Below, piece by piece: positions 41,203 to 53,100 of a stretch of 64,000 nt of DNA (position 1 is its first letter; each line of letters begins with the position of its first letter). The DNA comes from Centroberyx gerrardi. Its lineage: Eukaryota > Chordata > Actinopteri > Beryciformes > Berycidae. The position numbers and the translations under genes were made by a program. Where the stretch lies: assembly GCF_048128805.1 (NCBI RefSeq), contig NC_136016.1:11770676-11834675 (forward strand), in the 5' to 3' direction. Under the pieces are notes generated by a model, which ran no database searches, was not told where the DNA came from, and saw only the letters and a list, made by a program, of their open reading frames with translations.

Positions 41203-41494
41203 GCTTACCAAACAAACGCACGAACTGACATTGACGTAACCGCGCTGCCTCCTTACGTAAAATATTATGCAAAATGCGAAGAGTTTTGTATCAACTGCTA
41301 AGCTATACCAACCATTTAGACGATTTTTTTTGTCGCATATTCACATACTCGTTCTTTGGATAGTATGCGGATTGCAGTTACAGTGGCCATTATTTCAACA
41401 CAAAATATGGAGAACGATGACATCGATGATTAAAACCACACATCGATGTCCTTCGTTCGATGATCACTTCCTGAATCACGTTTTCCTGTCAAAG
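41203..41494. promoter_or_regulatory. Bidirectional promoter of pnpo and mrpl10
   Basis: Only 292 bp separate the two start codons, which point away from each other. The interval has CpG-containing parts and no obvious TATA box. On the mrpl10 side the start codon itself lies in AAAGATGGCGGCGAC, a perfect YY1-type element seen at many mitochondrial-ribosomal and housekeeping promoters. Sharing of control elements is inferred from spacing. Confidence 0.65.
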
Positions 41495-44174
41495 ATGGCG
41501 GCGACCTTGTGTGTAAAGCTACTACCGAAACAGGGTAATGTAGAGTTAACGTTACATTTATGACATTAGATGAAGTTAGTTATTGTGTTGTTATGTTTCA
41601 TAAAAACGAATTTATTAGGTTGTGTTGTTATGTAGCTGTCGTCCAGCTAGCTAATGTTGGCAAGCCAGCCTCAGGCTGTAGTGCTGTTGTCATTCATAGC
41701 CAGTTGAGCTAGCCGGCTGAAACACATTGTAACAAAGATTGTAAAAGTGCCTGCAGTGTCGAAACAGAGTTAGCTACAGTTAACTACCTGCAATCCAGGG
41801 AAGGCTGCTGATTCTGCTTGTTTCTAAGGCATTTTGGGATAGCTGTGACATTTACTGGGCTGTTACAGCTGTGTTATGTGGCTGTGTAACCTTATGCAGA
41901 TTCTCACTGGAAGGACTTTTGAATCACTTTGCATTAGTGGTCTGTCAAATATCCACAGTACATTGGTTACCATTTAGTTCAGATAAAAGTGCAATGCAGT
42001 CTGTTCTGTGTCCAGTAAAATGCATGAAGAGGTCAATATTTCAGTGAGCTATCTTGCTGAAGTGCAACCTGTGGGCCTAAAATGAGTGTTTTCTGACTTT
42101 TAGGATGGCTGCCCCTAACACAGAGCGTTCGGCATGGGTCCAAGGCTGTGACCCGACACAGGAAGCCCATGCACATCCTCAAACAGAAGCTTCTGGCTGT
42201 CACCCAGTACATTCCTCCAAAACGGGTTGTTCCTGCAGGTGCTTATCCATCCAAAAACAGAAAAGTTCAGGAGGTAAGTAGCAGGGCCTGAATTAGACCC
42301 CAACAAGGGAACTGGTGATATTAATCCCCATCCCATCCTTTTCCGTTAAACAATATTGCAGCAAGATTGATGCCAGAGAACAAAAACTAGCTCATAATTT
42401 CATAAGGATTTACAGTACAGAACTGCTTCATTGTGTATGAATAGAAGTCTTTGTGTTTTACCTATCTTTAAAACATATCCATATCCCCCTGCAAAAAATT
42501 CCTGGATGCTCTCATCATCACCTTTTTCATTTTCCAATCCATCGTCATTGTAACTGCATATGCATTAGGTGTGACGTCAGATTAAGAGGAGGGGTCAGCT
42601 CTTTTCTCTTGTTTCTAATTGTAGGTTAGAAGTAATGAATGTTCGCTAATGCTAATACTAAAAAAAAATAAATATACTGAAATTCTCTGGTATCCAACTT
42701 AACTGTGAGACAGATCCTCATTTTTTTCCCTTTCTCTATTCCATCAGGATAGTGGTCTAGCGTTGCTCTTAAAGAGGGAACTCAAGAGCATATTCCAGGA
42801 CTGCAAGATGATTGCTGTGGTCCAGAACAACGCCACCAACTCTGAAGACATGATCATTCTCAGACACAGACTTTATAAGCATGGCATCACTGTCAAGTTC
42901 ATCCCCAACCAGGTACGACTGACAAGCGTCAACATCAACTCTAACCATCATCAACTATAACCATCCAAGGATAACACTGATCAATATCTGAGTGGTGGCT
43001 CAGTGATGTAGTGGTCCACTGGGATCATAAAAGTGTCATCTAATCTTTGATCATGCTCATTTTCAGGTGATGCGGTCATTCCTGAATGACGGCATGTACA
43101 GCAACATGGCCCCTCTGTTCATCGGCCCAACAGTGCTGTTTGTCAGCAAAGAGCCAAAGCCAAGGGAGATGCTGGTGACTCTGAGGGGCAGCCCACAGAT
43201 GACACTCCTGGGTATGTACTGTACATCATATGTGAACATGCAGGATTTACATTTCATACTACTTGCTACAGACTCAGAGGTATTACCATGATATGCTGAC
43301 CTCCTGTCTGGCTGTCAGCAGGATATCCCAAAACCTATGAATGGATGTCCATGAAATTTGGTGGACAGATAGGCCTATGGATATGTTTGCAGGGTCAAGA
43401 AATACATTTAGGTGATAGGAGAATTGTTCAGCATTGGTGGAGGTTTGTGCTCTCTGTGTACCTTCTAGTTCTTGACGGAAATTGTTATATAGTATTAGGC
43501 AATTATCCCAGTGAGGAGCCAGCTACAGAAATGACTAAACTGGTAAATAGATTCAACAGACAAACCACCATTCAGCTTAGGAAACCACTGCTTGGAACAA
43601 CACTGATTATAGTATTTTCTTAAAACATTGATTCACAGATGAAATATATTCACGAAAACAACAGAGTGAGCAAAAATGGGGTAAACATTCAGTTTAATTC
43701 AGATTCATTATCAATGCAAAAGTAGGATAAATCCAACATGTGCAACACCTGCATCTCAATGCAAAGCATCTGTGATGCAATGATGCGATGGTAACAGATT
43801 CCCTCATCTGAAATGAATTAACTTCCACTGGAGCACAATAGATCCAACAGATTAAATGTGATCAAGGTGTTAGACATAGTATGCACGGCTCCTCAGTTAC
43901 GACTGCACCACTAATCTGTCCTCCGATCCCAACAGGAGCCTGTATCGACAACACCTTGCTGAGTGTACAGGGGGTGGTCAGCTACTCCAAACTGCCGTCA
44001 GTGACTGTGGTCCAGGGTGAGCTGGTCAGCGGCCTGACCATGCTGACGTCCCGCACGGCCTCCATGCTGCAGCGGCACCCAGCCCACCTGTCAGCCCTGC
44101 TGCAGCAGTACCTGAAACAGCAGAGCCCAGACAGCAGCACAGAGGGAACTGCCAAGACCGAGGAGGCTGCGTAG
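41495..44174 (+). CDS. mrpl10: Mitochondrial ribosomal protein L10 (uL10m)
   Basis: Five coding exons: 41495-41534, 42104-42273, 42748-42912, 43067-43211, 43936-44174, all GT-AG; 759 nt, 252 aa (human 261). The N-terminus [18 protein letters not shown] is a typical presequence, leading into [16 protein letters not shown], the conserved entry of the mature protein. It continues with [15 protein letters not shown], the uL10 core ([26 protein letters not shown]) and [19 protein letters not shown]. The family forms the base of the L7/L12 stalk of the mitochondrial large subunit, where translation factors dock. The Gln/Ser-rich C-terminus varies between species. Confidence 0.96.
43310..43465. repeat. 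Interspersed repeat fragment in mrpl10 intron 4
   Basis: The wording CAGGATATCCC, then GGATGTCCATGAAATTTGGTG and TTGGTGGAGGTTTGTGCTCT closely resembles a dispersed repeat that I recall from many fish and amphibian introns (consensus like GGATTTCCATGAAATTTGGT ... GGAGGTCTGCGCTCT). Family name not certain; likely non-LTR derived. Confidence 0.5.
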
Positions 44175-45540
44175 AGTTTCTAATGCTGTGGAGGACGTTA
44201 CTGAGACTGTTGCCCAGCACAACTGTGGCTGCTTGGGATGAAGAGGGAGTGTGAAGTTGGACACACACTTTGAGTTTTTTTTTCATTTAGTACCAAAGTT
44301 GGTGTGCCAGCTAAATTTTCAAGATTGGAGAAAGTCTTTGTGAAAAAGGAAGTTGATTATTTTCCCAATCTTCTAAATTAGTGTTGGAACGGCTTAGCTG
44401 GTACTAAATCCCATTAAAATCTTTTAGTGTGTGTCCAGCCATATGAGCACTGTGGCTTCTTTGGATGAAGAGGAGGTCTGCAGACTGGGTTCAGTGCACT
44501 TCACCTCTTTTTGGAATTCTTGCATGGACGATACTGCAAGAACGTAAACATCACTTAAGGCCTATTTGGGCCCTGCTTGTTCATTATTTTGATTGTTTTG
44601 TTTTATTTAAGGACATTGGCATATTAAAATACAGAATGCCAACACTTCATGTTGCTTTATTGACATTTATTCAAGCAATTTTGTGATTATTTTGTGATTT
44701 TACTATTTTTTTATGTTATGTTGGCCAGTGCAGTGGTACAAGGATTTTGTCAAAACCTTTTTCAATAATGCTTTGGACAAGTTGAGTTGATAAATACTAC
44801 GCATAATCTGTTCGTTTGATTGTAGCCCAGTTGAAACAAGCATAAATATCTGGACTGGTAGCATTGTTGTAAGGTGTAATAGTAGTGGCGTCATGTAGAC
44901 TAGTCCAGCCAAAATAAACACAAGTGGTCTCGGATCCTGATAAACGTTAATCTGCGGATTACAGCATGTTAATCTGGGTCAGTTAGTCTATTACGGCCTG
45001 CTATTCTAAATTAGAGGCATTCTGGCACTCATGTCAATATGTTACTATTCTGCATTAGAGGGAAAGTCAAAGCTATCTAAAAATAAATTCACTCTAAATA
45101 AAACTTCCAGCATTGTGCCCGAGCAACATGGTGCGTAATAGCACTGTATTTAGGCTACGGATAAAAATAAATTGCCTCAAGAAGTTGCAAGATCATTTGA
45201 AGTCCCTTTCATATAATTCCTCAAAACAAGAAGATATGAAGACGAAGAAATAGTTACCTGCCACGTACATGTCTAATAAACAACTGACCTCCAGTCTGTG
45301 AGCGGCATAAGGCACCAATATCAACAAAAATAATTTTTTTCAGACAAGCATAGATTGCATTCCACCTTAAATTACCATATCTTCATATAATGTACATAAT
45401 TTGACACGATTTACTATGATATACCTATGAACTTGCCACGTCCCTGTCCGCCTAAACAGGTGTGTAAACTGTTGTGCAGATCAAAAGGTGGGCAGACTGA
45501 GTTGAGGAGGCTTTACCCTCCATATCCCTGCTACAGACAC
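44175..45540. other. mrpl10 3' UTR and intergenic region
   Basis: Noncoding after the mrpl10 stop. An AATAAA at 44913-44918 is the most likely poly(A) signal, giving a 3' UTR of about 750 nt. The rest up to the osbpl7 leader is AT-rich with no gene seen. Confidence 0.55.
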
Positions 45541-45879
45541 TCGGTGTAATTCCAGCTAATGCGGATAATGCCCAGGACACATTGCGCGCGGCGCTGCCTG
45601 CCTGCGACGCACAGCTCTCCTTGGATTTGGAGGGTGCTCATGTCACCCACTGGGAGAGAACGCACGGCGGGCGAGATTATGTAGGCACAATAAGATTATT
45701 TGTGGATAGAACATTTTACTTGACTTTTTTTTTTTGCCTGCTTTTCGATGTAGAAATGTTTGCTTCATCGACATGGTGATTCTGTAGCTACAGCTTCTTG
45801 AATGCCAAACGGGAGCTTTGTTGGATTTATCAGCTGCAGAGAATTTCAGTAGATCATGAGAATCGGACGTGAATTTCAG
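45540..45879 (+). promoter_or_regulatory. osbpl7: osbpl7 first exon (5' UTR) and promoter region
   Basis: A locally GC/CpG-rich stretch (GCGCGCGGCGCTG near 45584) is followed by sequence ending at a strong donor, TTTCAG then GTAAGA at 45880. An ATG at 45856 begins an upstream frame that continues in the next exon. The transcription start is not determined. Confidence 0.55.
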
Positions 45880-48800
45880 GTAAGAAGTTATCGCGTTTTA
45901 GTGTTTTTTCCGTGGGTTTGAAGTAAGCTTTCATTAACATTAACTAAGAGAAAATGTAACTTAAAGGAAGTCGGTTTGGGTAAAGTCTGATAATGTAGAA
46001 CACACACCAAACCAAAACATAAACCAAATTGGATAGGGATACTATATCTATATCTATCTATATATATATATATGTGTGTATACACATATATATATATATA
46101 TATAAGCAACATTTCATCGTGGCCACTCGTTGATAATGTTAAATTATAAAAAAATACATGTTTGTTTCTTAGAAGTTTAAATTCAACGTGTGCTGGGACA
46201 GCAGCTATTCTTAAAGGGCTTTAGATTTAGATAAGAACCTGCACGGCTCTGAATAGCCCATATTACCCAGGGGCCTTCAGTGTTGTGTGACACTGTAGCT
46301 GAGTTTTTGATATGGGGCTGGTGATACTGAAACATTTCCACTTAAATAAGTGCAGCTGTGTCCTGTTTGTGCTTTGTCAGCTTGTTGACTGCCAACCAAA
46401 CATGACTGCTGAGTCTGAACATGATCTGCAGCACAGACACACAGCCTGCCTTCCAATGACAATCACAGACATTTACAACTGTTAGATCCTTGGTGTGGTT
46501 TGAAAGACAATGTGCAACTCCTCATGCCTTAAAATATTTACATTTGAATATGTCTGTTGGTTGATTGTGGATTATCAAAGTTGTTGCAGGTCTTTAATAG
46601 AATATGACAAGATGCTGGACATGGTTTGGAGAAGCTTCACTCAGTAGCTTTTACATTGTAACACATTTGAAATGTTATGTACTGCAACTGCGTGTCCATT
46701 CATTGATTAAGACTACAGGTTGATAAATGTTACATTTGGACGAATGATTCATGGATAAATCCTCTATTGATGGCAGGGTTGATGGACTTTCCATTGCCAA
46801 GAGTTTTTTATGCCAAAGACATTATAACTGTTATAATCTCTGTAGTTTATTCCTTCCTCTGACTGACATGATACAATTTGGTGGATGTTGCCAAATCTCA
46901 CGCAGCTTGGATGACAACCACACTACCACTACCACAGCCATGGCTTTTAAAATGAGCTAATGACGTCAACTATCCATACAACACTCTTCTCATCTGGATC
47001 AAGCTTGTCCAAGAACCATTTGTCTGTTTTGAATTTGACAGCCGACTTTCTTGCAGTTGTACAGTTGGAGTGTGAATGCTCTACATTGCCGGAAAGAAAA
47101 ACATCCTCAACTGTCTGTATGCACATGACACTGCAAATCACAGTCTTTACATAAGGAGATTTGGAAATGTCAGTCATCTGAAAACTCTGACATGGACTTA
47201 GTTATTTTTGGCTAATTATAAGGCTTCAGATCTGAAATCAGAGTTGAGGATCGTATTTTCTCTTCCAAGCTCAAGTCTTGATTTATTTGGACACTGCAAC
47301 AGTTTCCTCATCACCATCTCACTAATTCTGATCTGAAAAGCAGAGCTGATCCTTGATTACCTTCCTACTCTCAGCCTCTTGTTTCATGCGAGCCAGTGAT
47401 CTACCATACAAACCAAAACCAAAGCATGACTTGTAGTTTTTTTCCACAGAGATTGTAAAGTATTCTTTACTTCTCTCCCTTGAGTAAGCAAGCTTGGAAT
47501 CCTGCAAATCCCTTTATCCTGTTTCCGCCACACACTGTCATGACTGAGGTCGGTTACTCTCTTCCTTCCCTGCCTTATGTAATACTAAACCAGGCTGGGT
47601 TCTGTCTTACATTAGAGGGATAGCACACCATCAGTTTCAACATGGTGCCCCATTGGTTTTGCATCCTCTCAGATGAACCTATGTTCTCATTATTCTAAAG
47701 TAGTGTCTCAATTCACACCTTCATAGTGATTCTGTTCTGCAACTGGTGCTGCTCCAAATACAGAGAGAACAAGATCTGTATGACTTCCTGCCTCTAAAGT
47801 GAAATTTGTGTGTAAATACACAAGGCATTGTGATGGAAGTGGAACATGTTGGTTTCCCCACTTGACTGTAGAAATAACTTTAATTAGGTAAACTCTCAAA
47901 ATGAATGCATACCCAAAAAGTTGCAAAACACTGGTCCATAAAGCCTCATGAACATTATGAAAAATACTCTCATCTCTGGTTATCTAAACTGGTTATCTTG
48001 TGGTATTTTGCTACCGCTATGTTTCCGCTGCATGTGTGCATAAGCATTATGTTTTCATTTGAAGAAGAGAAGTGAATTTTCATTTTTTTCTCTCAAACTG
48101 TAAAAATAACTTTTGACATGGTTTCAGAGTCATGTAAACTGAACAGTTGGTGATTTCAAAGTGATTTCATAGTGTTCCAGTGGAACAGTTTCTAGGGAGA
48201 TTTGTTCATATCTCCTTTCCTTAGAAAGCACCATCCATTTTTATACTGCTGTGCTTACATAATGTCTAACTTTAGTCCAACTATGATTATTGTGGGCCTC
48301 TTGGCACTTCATGCGTTGTCAGTGTCTGTGTTCTCTGCCTTGTGATCTTGTTACTGCATGTCCAAGTGACAAGTTGCTAAAAACATCTCTAGAAAAGCCA
48401 ATTAGATGGAAGTTGTTAATCCCCTCCTTGCAGGCGGTGCTGGCCTTGGTCTGACAGAGCTGCAAATCATGTGTAGGTATACTGCAACATATCCTGTGTG
48501 ATCAAGTTGTTTTGATTTAGAAATTTGCCCTAACATTATGACGTTGTGTATTGAAGTCACAGCCCAATTTGGAATACATGCACATTTCTTCATTCACCTT
48601 CATTCTCATTACTTCACCAGTTACAGTATAGCAAAGCTTCATTTATTTACCAAATTAATAAATATTTTAGTATAAAGATGAGTGATACCTTCCAATTTCA
48701 AAAAATAAGTGTAAAAATCATCTTAAAACAGTTGGATACTTTTGCTCTTTGAGTCTATGTTTGAATTCTCTAATTGCTCAGAGTGACAGATTATTCAATG

Positions 48801-50035
48801 ACACGATAACCACAAAAATGACAAAGGATCAATATCAATACAACTTTATAGGCTGTTCCTGCATGATCCAACTTGAGCATATAGAACAGAAACAGCTTGG
48901 CAACAGTGCCCAATTACATCATAACCACAACATTTTTTTTTAAATGATCATTTTCAGTGGTTACTTTTATGACAGGTAATGGTAGACGATAAGGAGACAA
49001 TACCAATACACCTGCATAAGTTTCTCATGTATGATAATCTGAGAACATGCAAGAAAACAACAACAAGAAACAACAACTTGGCCCCATTCATCTAGCAATA
49101 TTCTGTAAGAAGAAGGAAATTTGCAAGTATCTCTAATATATGTGCTGAAAACATTTTAGCTGCAAATTGGACAATTCTCTGAGTCTTTTAAAACATTTGG
49201 CATGTATATTCCTTTATCAAGTAAGTTTTATCTCTGTGTTCTTTACATGCAAAATCACTGACACATCATCAGGCGAGGGTTAATGAAATTTGTGTTCAGT
49301 GTGACTACGCACTAAAAGGCTCAGAGTGAGTGAAGTTAAGATCCAGCGTGATCTAGTTGAGGATCCAGGATGTAGTGTGTCCAGGCTGCAGTTAGGACAG
49401 GACAGGTTGGACTGAGAGCTCAACACTCACCTCTGTTAGGTAACTGGATTACAATGAGTCTTTTCTAGCCTGCTGCTCTGTTTAGTCTATTTAATACTTT
49501 CACTTTGGTTTTTGGAGTTCATAGATCCTTCCTGGTAGATCACTTGTTCATGATGCAGCTGATACGGCTCTTCCAAAAGGACAATACAATACTTAACACA
49601 TACAGCATTTGACAAAATTAAGACACTAAATTAAGACTGACTCACTCTGCAAGATTTTAACCATATAGTTTAACCATAGTAGTACAAAAGTTACACTGCA
49701 ACAAGTAGTTCATGCAAGTGCAGAGAAGAACAGACGTACACATATTAGTTATGAAGTCTGGTCAGATCATGATTTTTAAGAAATGAAGGTGAGAATGTCG
49801 TGTCTTAGCTTTCCTCAGAGGCTTTTTCAGAAACTCCCAATCTTGAAAAAATTATCTGTGAGAGCTTCTTTTGTTTGTGTTCTTATCTGTTGAATTACAG
49901 ACTGGAGATGACACATTTTAAAATCTTAATTTCAGAGGACATTCTCTCATTGGATAACTTAATTCAGTCATTTAATTCTGTTCCCTTCCCCTTCCACACC
50001 CGTATCATCCTGACATGAAAGGGGGCTTGTGGCAG
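45880..50035 (+). other. osbpl7: osbpl7 intron 1 (presumed)
   Basis: 4.2 kb with no recognisable gene. It contains a TA-rich simple repeat at 46042-46104 and otherwise unremarkable AT-rich DNA. It ends at a TGTGGCAG acceptor at 50028-50035. Confidence 0.55.
46042..46104. repeat. TA-rich microsatellite
   Basis: TATC and TA units with a TGTGTGTATACAC interruption that makes the tract partly palindromic. Confidence 0.9.
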
Positions 50036-50105
50036 ATCGCAGCAGATCTCACTGAAAAAGCAGCCGATCACGACAGCGAAGGGAGTCTGAGGTCGGCGTT
50101 CCAGA

Positions 50106-53100
50106 ATGGATTCCTACGGGTCTGAGCTCAACCGCAGCCAATCACAGATGAGCGGGCTGGAGAAGACGTCGCCAGCGTGGAACAAGCCCACCCACTCCCG
50201 GAGCAGCAGCACCGCCTCATCTCGTCACTCCAGACAGGTGCGTCAGAAGGTGATGTGATCTGGTTGAATATGGGGATTATGGGTGTGTAAGTTGTTTTTC
50301 CCCCTAAAATGTAATAATAATTTGTTCACTTTACAAGGGGAAGTGCTCCCCCTCAAATTTGCAACCAGGCAGAATATATTTAGGGCGAGTGCACTGTATC
50401 AGTTAAGCTGTCTGAACATAACATCATTATCGGCTGCCAAAACAAAGTTGGTACAAAAACAGTTAGCAGGGTCTTCCTTCCAGCCCAGATTTACAGCCGA
50501 CTTAAAGTTGTAAAAAATCCATTATTTTTGGAGATTCTATGTCTTTACTTTATATTGGTTGTTGTTCATCAAACCATTCAGATTAGTGAGGCAGATCCAC
50601 GATTGTTGGCTATATTGCTTTTGCCATTTCATCTGAAAGGCAGTAGCTAGTGATGCCACTATAGATCAGCACTCCTGCTCTACTCTACTAGATTTTTGAA
50701 GCTATTTATTTAATATCACCCACTTTATGGGTGAGTGTGTTAATGTGCTTGCTGTAGTGTTTCTGGAGGGATCAATTCAATTTCAAGTAATTAAAAAATA
50801 ATTGCTACAAAAAAAACCAAAAAAACAAAAGATTAAAACTTGTATTTTAGCCCCCCCCCCAAAAAAGCATTAATTCTCTCATGCCTGCCCGGTCCATAGA
50901 ACATCAAAGATTGGGAGGTGATTGATGATCTTCAGGTGGACATGCAGGCAGGAGGCGACAATCCTCAGGACATGACGGCCCCGGGGATCTGTGAAGGATA
51001 CCTGCTCAAGAGGAGGAGGTGGCCGCTCAAAGGCTGGCACAAGGTGAGACATCCACCCATCCTGTCATCCATCGTGCCAACATGTTAAATGTTGACTTTT
51101 TAAATGAAATTAACTTATCAGGTTTTATAAAGGGTGATGATTGATCTGTTTTTCAGAGATACTTTGTCTTGGACACAGGGATCTTGCGGTATTCCAAAAA
51201 TCAACAAGATGTAAGTGGACAGTACATTTTAGATAACAAGACTTGATGAACTATTATAAATGAAAACACCTGAACATCCTTTTCCCCCCCAAAGATCTCC
51301 AGGGGAAGAGTCCAGGGCTCCTTAGACGTTAGCCTTGCAGTAATGTCGATAAACAAGAAATCAAATCGGATCGACTTGGACGCCGGAGATATTCTCTATC
51401 ATATGAAGGTAAACTTAAGTCAACAGGAGGAGTGTACTTTCAGGTTCATTTGACAAAGGTTTGACTTTTAATGAGATGGTATCGTCCTTTTTTTTTTCCC
51501 CTCTCACCTCTCTCATCTAAAGGCAAAGAGCCATGACCTCTTCTACATCTGGGTAACCAAGCTACAAGCCCACCGCATGTACAAGAAGAACGAGGCAGCT
51601 CATGTTCACAGCGGCTTCCTTCAGGCTTTGACCCACGGCATTGCGGCTGGACAGGCTCAGAAAAATGGAGATTTGGTGATTATTAATCAATCAAAAATTT
51701 CAATTATTAGGTCAGACTAATTAAACTTGTGTAGTATATTCCTTACAAGTGGGTGATTTTCCTCCACAAGAAATAACAAAAATAGCTGCCTTGTTGTATT
51801 TGAAAAATTCTACTAGTCATACTGTATTCCTAATTTTTATCACAGTAACTGTTGATCATGGCACGTTAGTGGTGAATAATTGTTTTAAAGTGAGTCTTCA
51901 ATTAACTCTTCTCTTCTCTTCTCTGCTCTTCTCTTCTCTTCTCTTCTCTTCTCTTCTCTTCTCCTACTCTCCTCTCCTCAGTTTCGCTATCCACATTACC
52001 AGAGCTCCTCCCCCAACTGTATGGGGGACATGGCTGCAGCGTCGGGGGTGCTGCCCTCAGCCAAGACCGGTGTGAATGGCAAGGTGTCTGCCTGGCTGCA
52101 GCAAAGTCACAATCCAGACAGCTGTGCTCAAGGTACATCTAAAACATCAATGGTAATCATCAGGTTCATCAGTGTCAGTCCCTCAGAATCAAAGAGTTTC
52201 TTTCTAGACTCACCATTTTGCACCGACGTTAAACAATAATACAGGGAGAAATCCACCGTAGAAGAGGTAGAGAGACCAGAATGCAATGCAGCCACAAGAC
52301 ATGTTGCATTTTGAGAAAGCGGTGCGACTTTTGCTTTTTCTCAACTGGAAAAACTCGCTCTCTTGCTCTTACTATCGCTATTGCTCTCTCCACCTATACG
52401 TACTGAATGCAACAACTTCAGGCACGTTCGCTGGGGGTTGTTGAAAGGCATTCTGGGAAATGTAGGAAATCACTAACTGAAGTAGATGTAGACAAGGCAG
52501 GGTGAGGGAGAGTGAGCCAAAAAGGTAAATGACAACACTTCATCACAAAAGAACTCCAGAATTGCATTAAATATAACAGATTGATGATATCTAACAGTGT
52601 AAGAGTATCCAAGGTTGCATTTTTCAATACAGCTATCTCAGTAGAATTGAATTTTTTCATGCAAAAAGAAAAAGGGACTTGCCTCTAAAGGTATGACCTA
52701 TTCTTCCAGAGCTGAACCGTTGCCATTTGGACCTGTCTGAGCTGAACCGCTTGATCCAGCGGCTCCAGGCCCTGGAGGCAGGACAGGCTTTCAGTAACGG
52801 AGACCTGCAGCGCATCATCAGCATACAGGTAGGCTGGCGTTGAGTTTGATGTAGTTTAATTACTTTGGTAATTTAATGGAGCGGAATGTCACCAGCCAGA
52901 CTCAGTCGATCGCTCTCCTTGTCTGGGCACCAACACATGAAAATAACATTATTTATGGGGATATTCTATACTATTTTCTTTATTTCCATGCAGAATCTCT
53001 CACTTGAGAAGCCAAAGAAGTCCAGGTCAGGGAAGATGTGGGGCCACTCCCGCACGCTGTCCAGAGTGGAGGCCCTGGGAATGGTAAGACGGGTCTGTAA

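Noticed and set aside
41203-41211. Upstream start for pnpo at 41211
   Set aside because: The codon there is TTG, not ATG. The first real ATG in frame is 41202-41200.
42985-43035. tRNA-like phrase GTGGCTCAGTGATGTAGTGG
   Set aside because: It resembles the head of a tRNA-derived SINE, but no B box, tail or target duplication was found.
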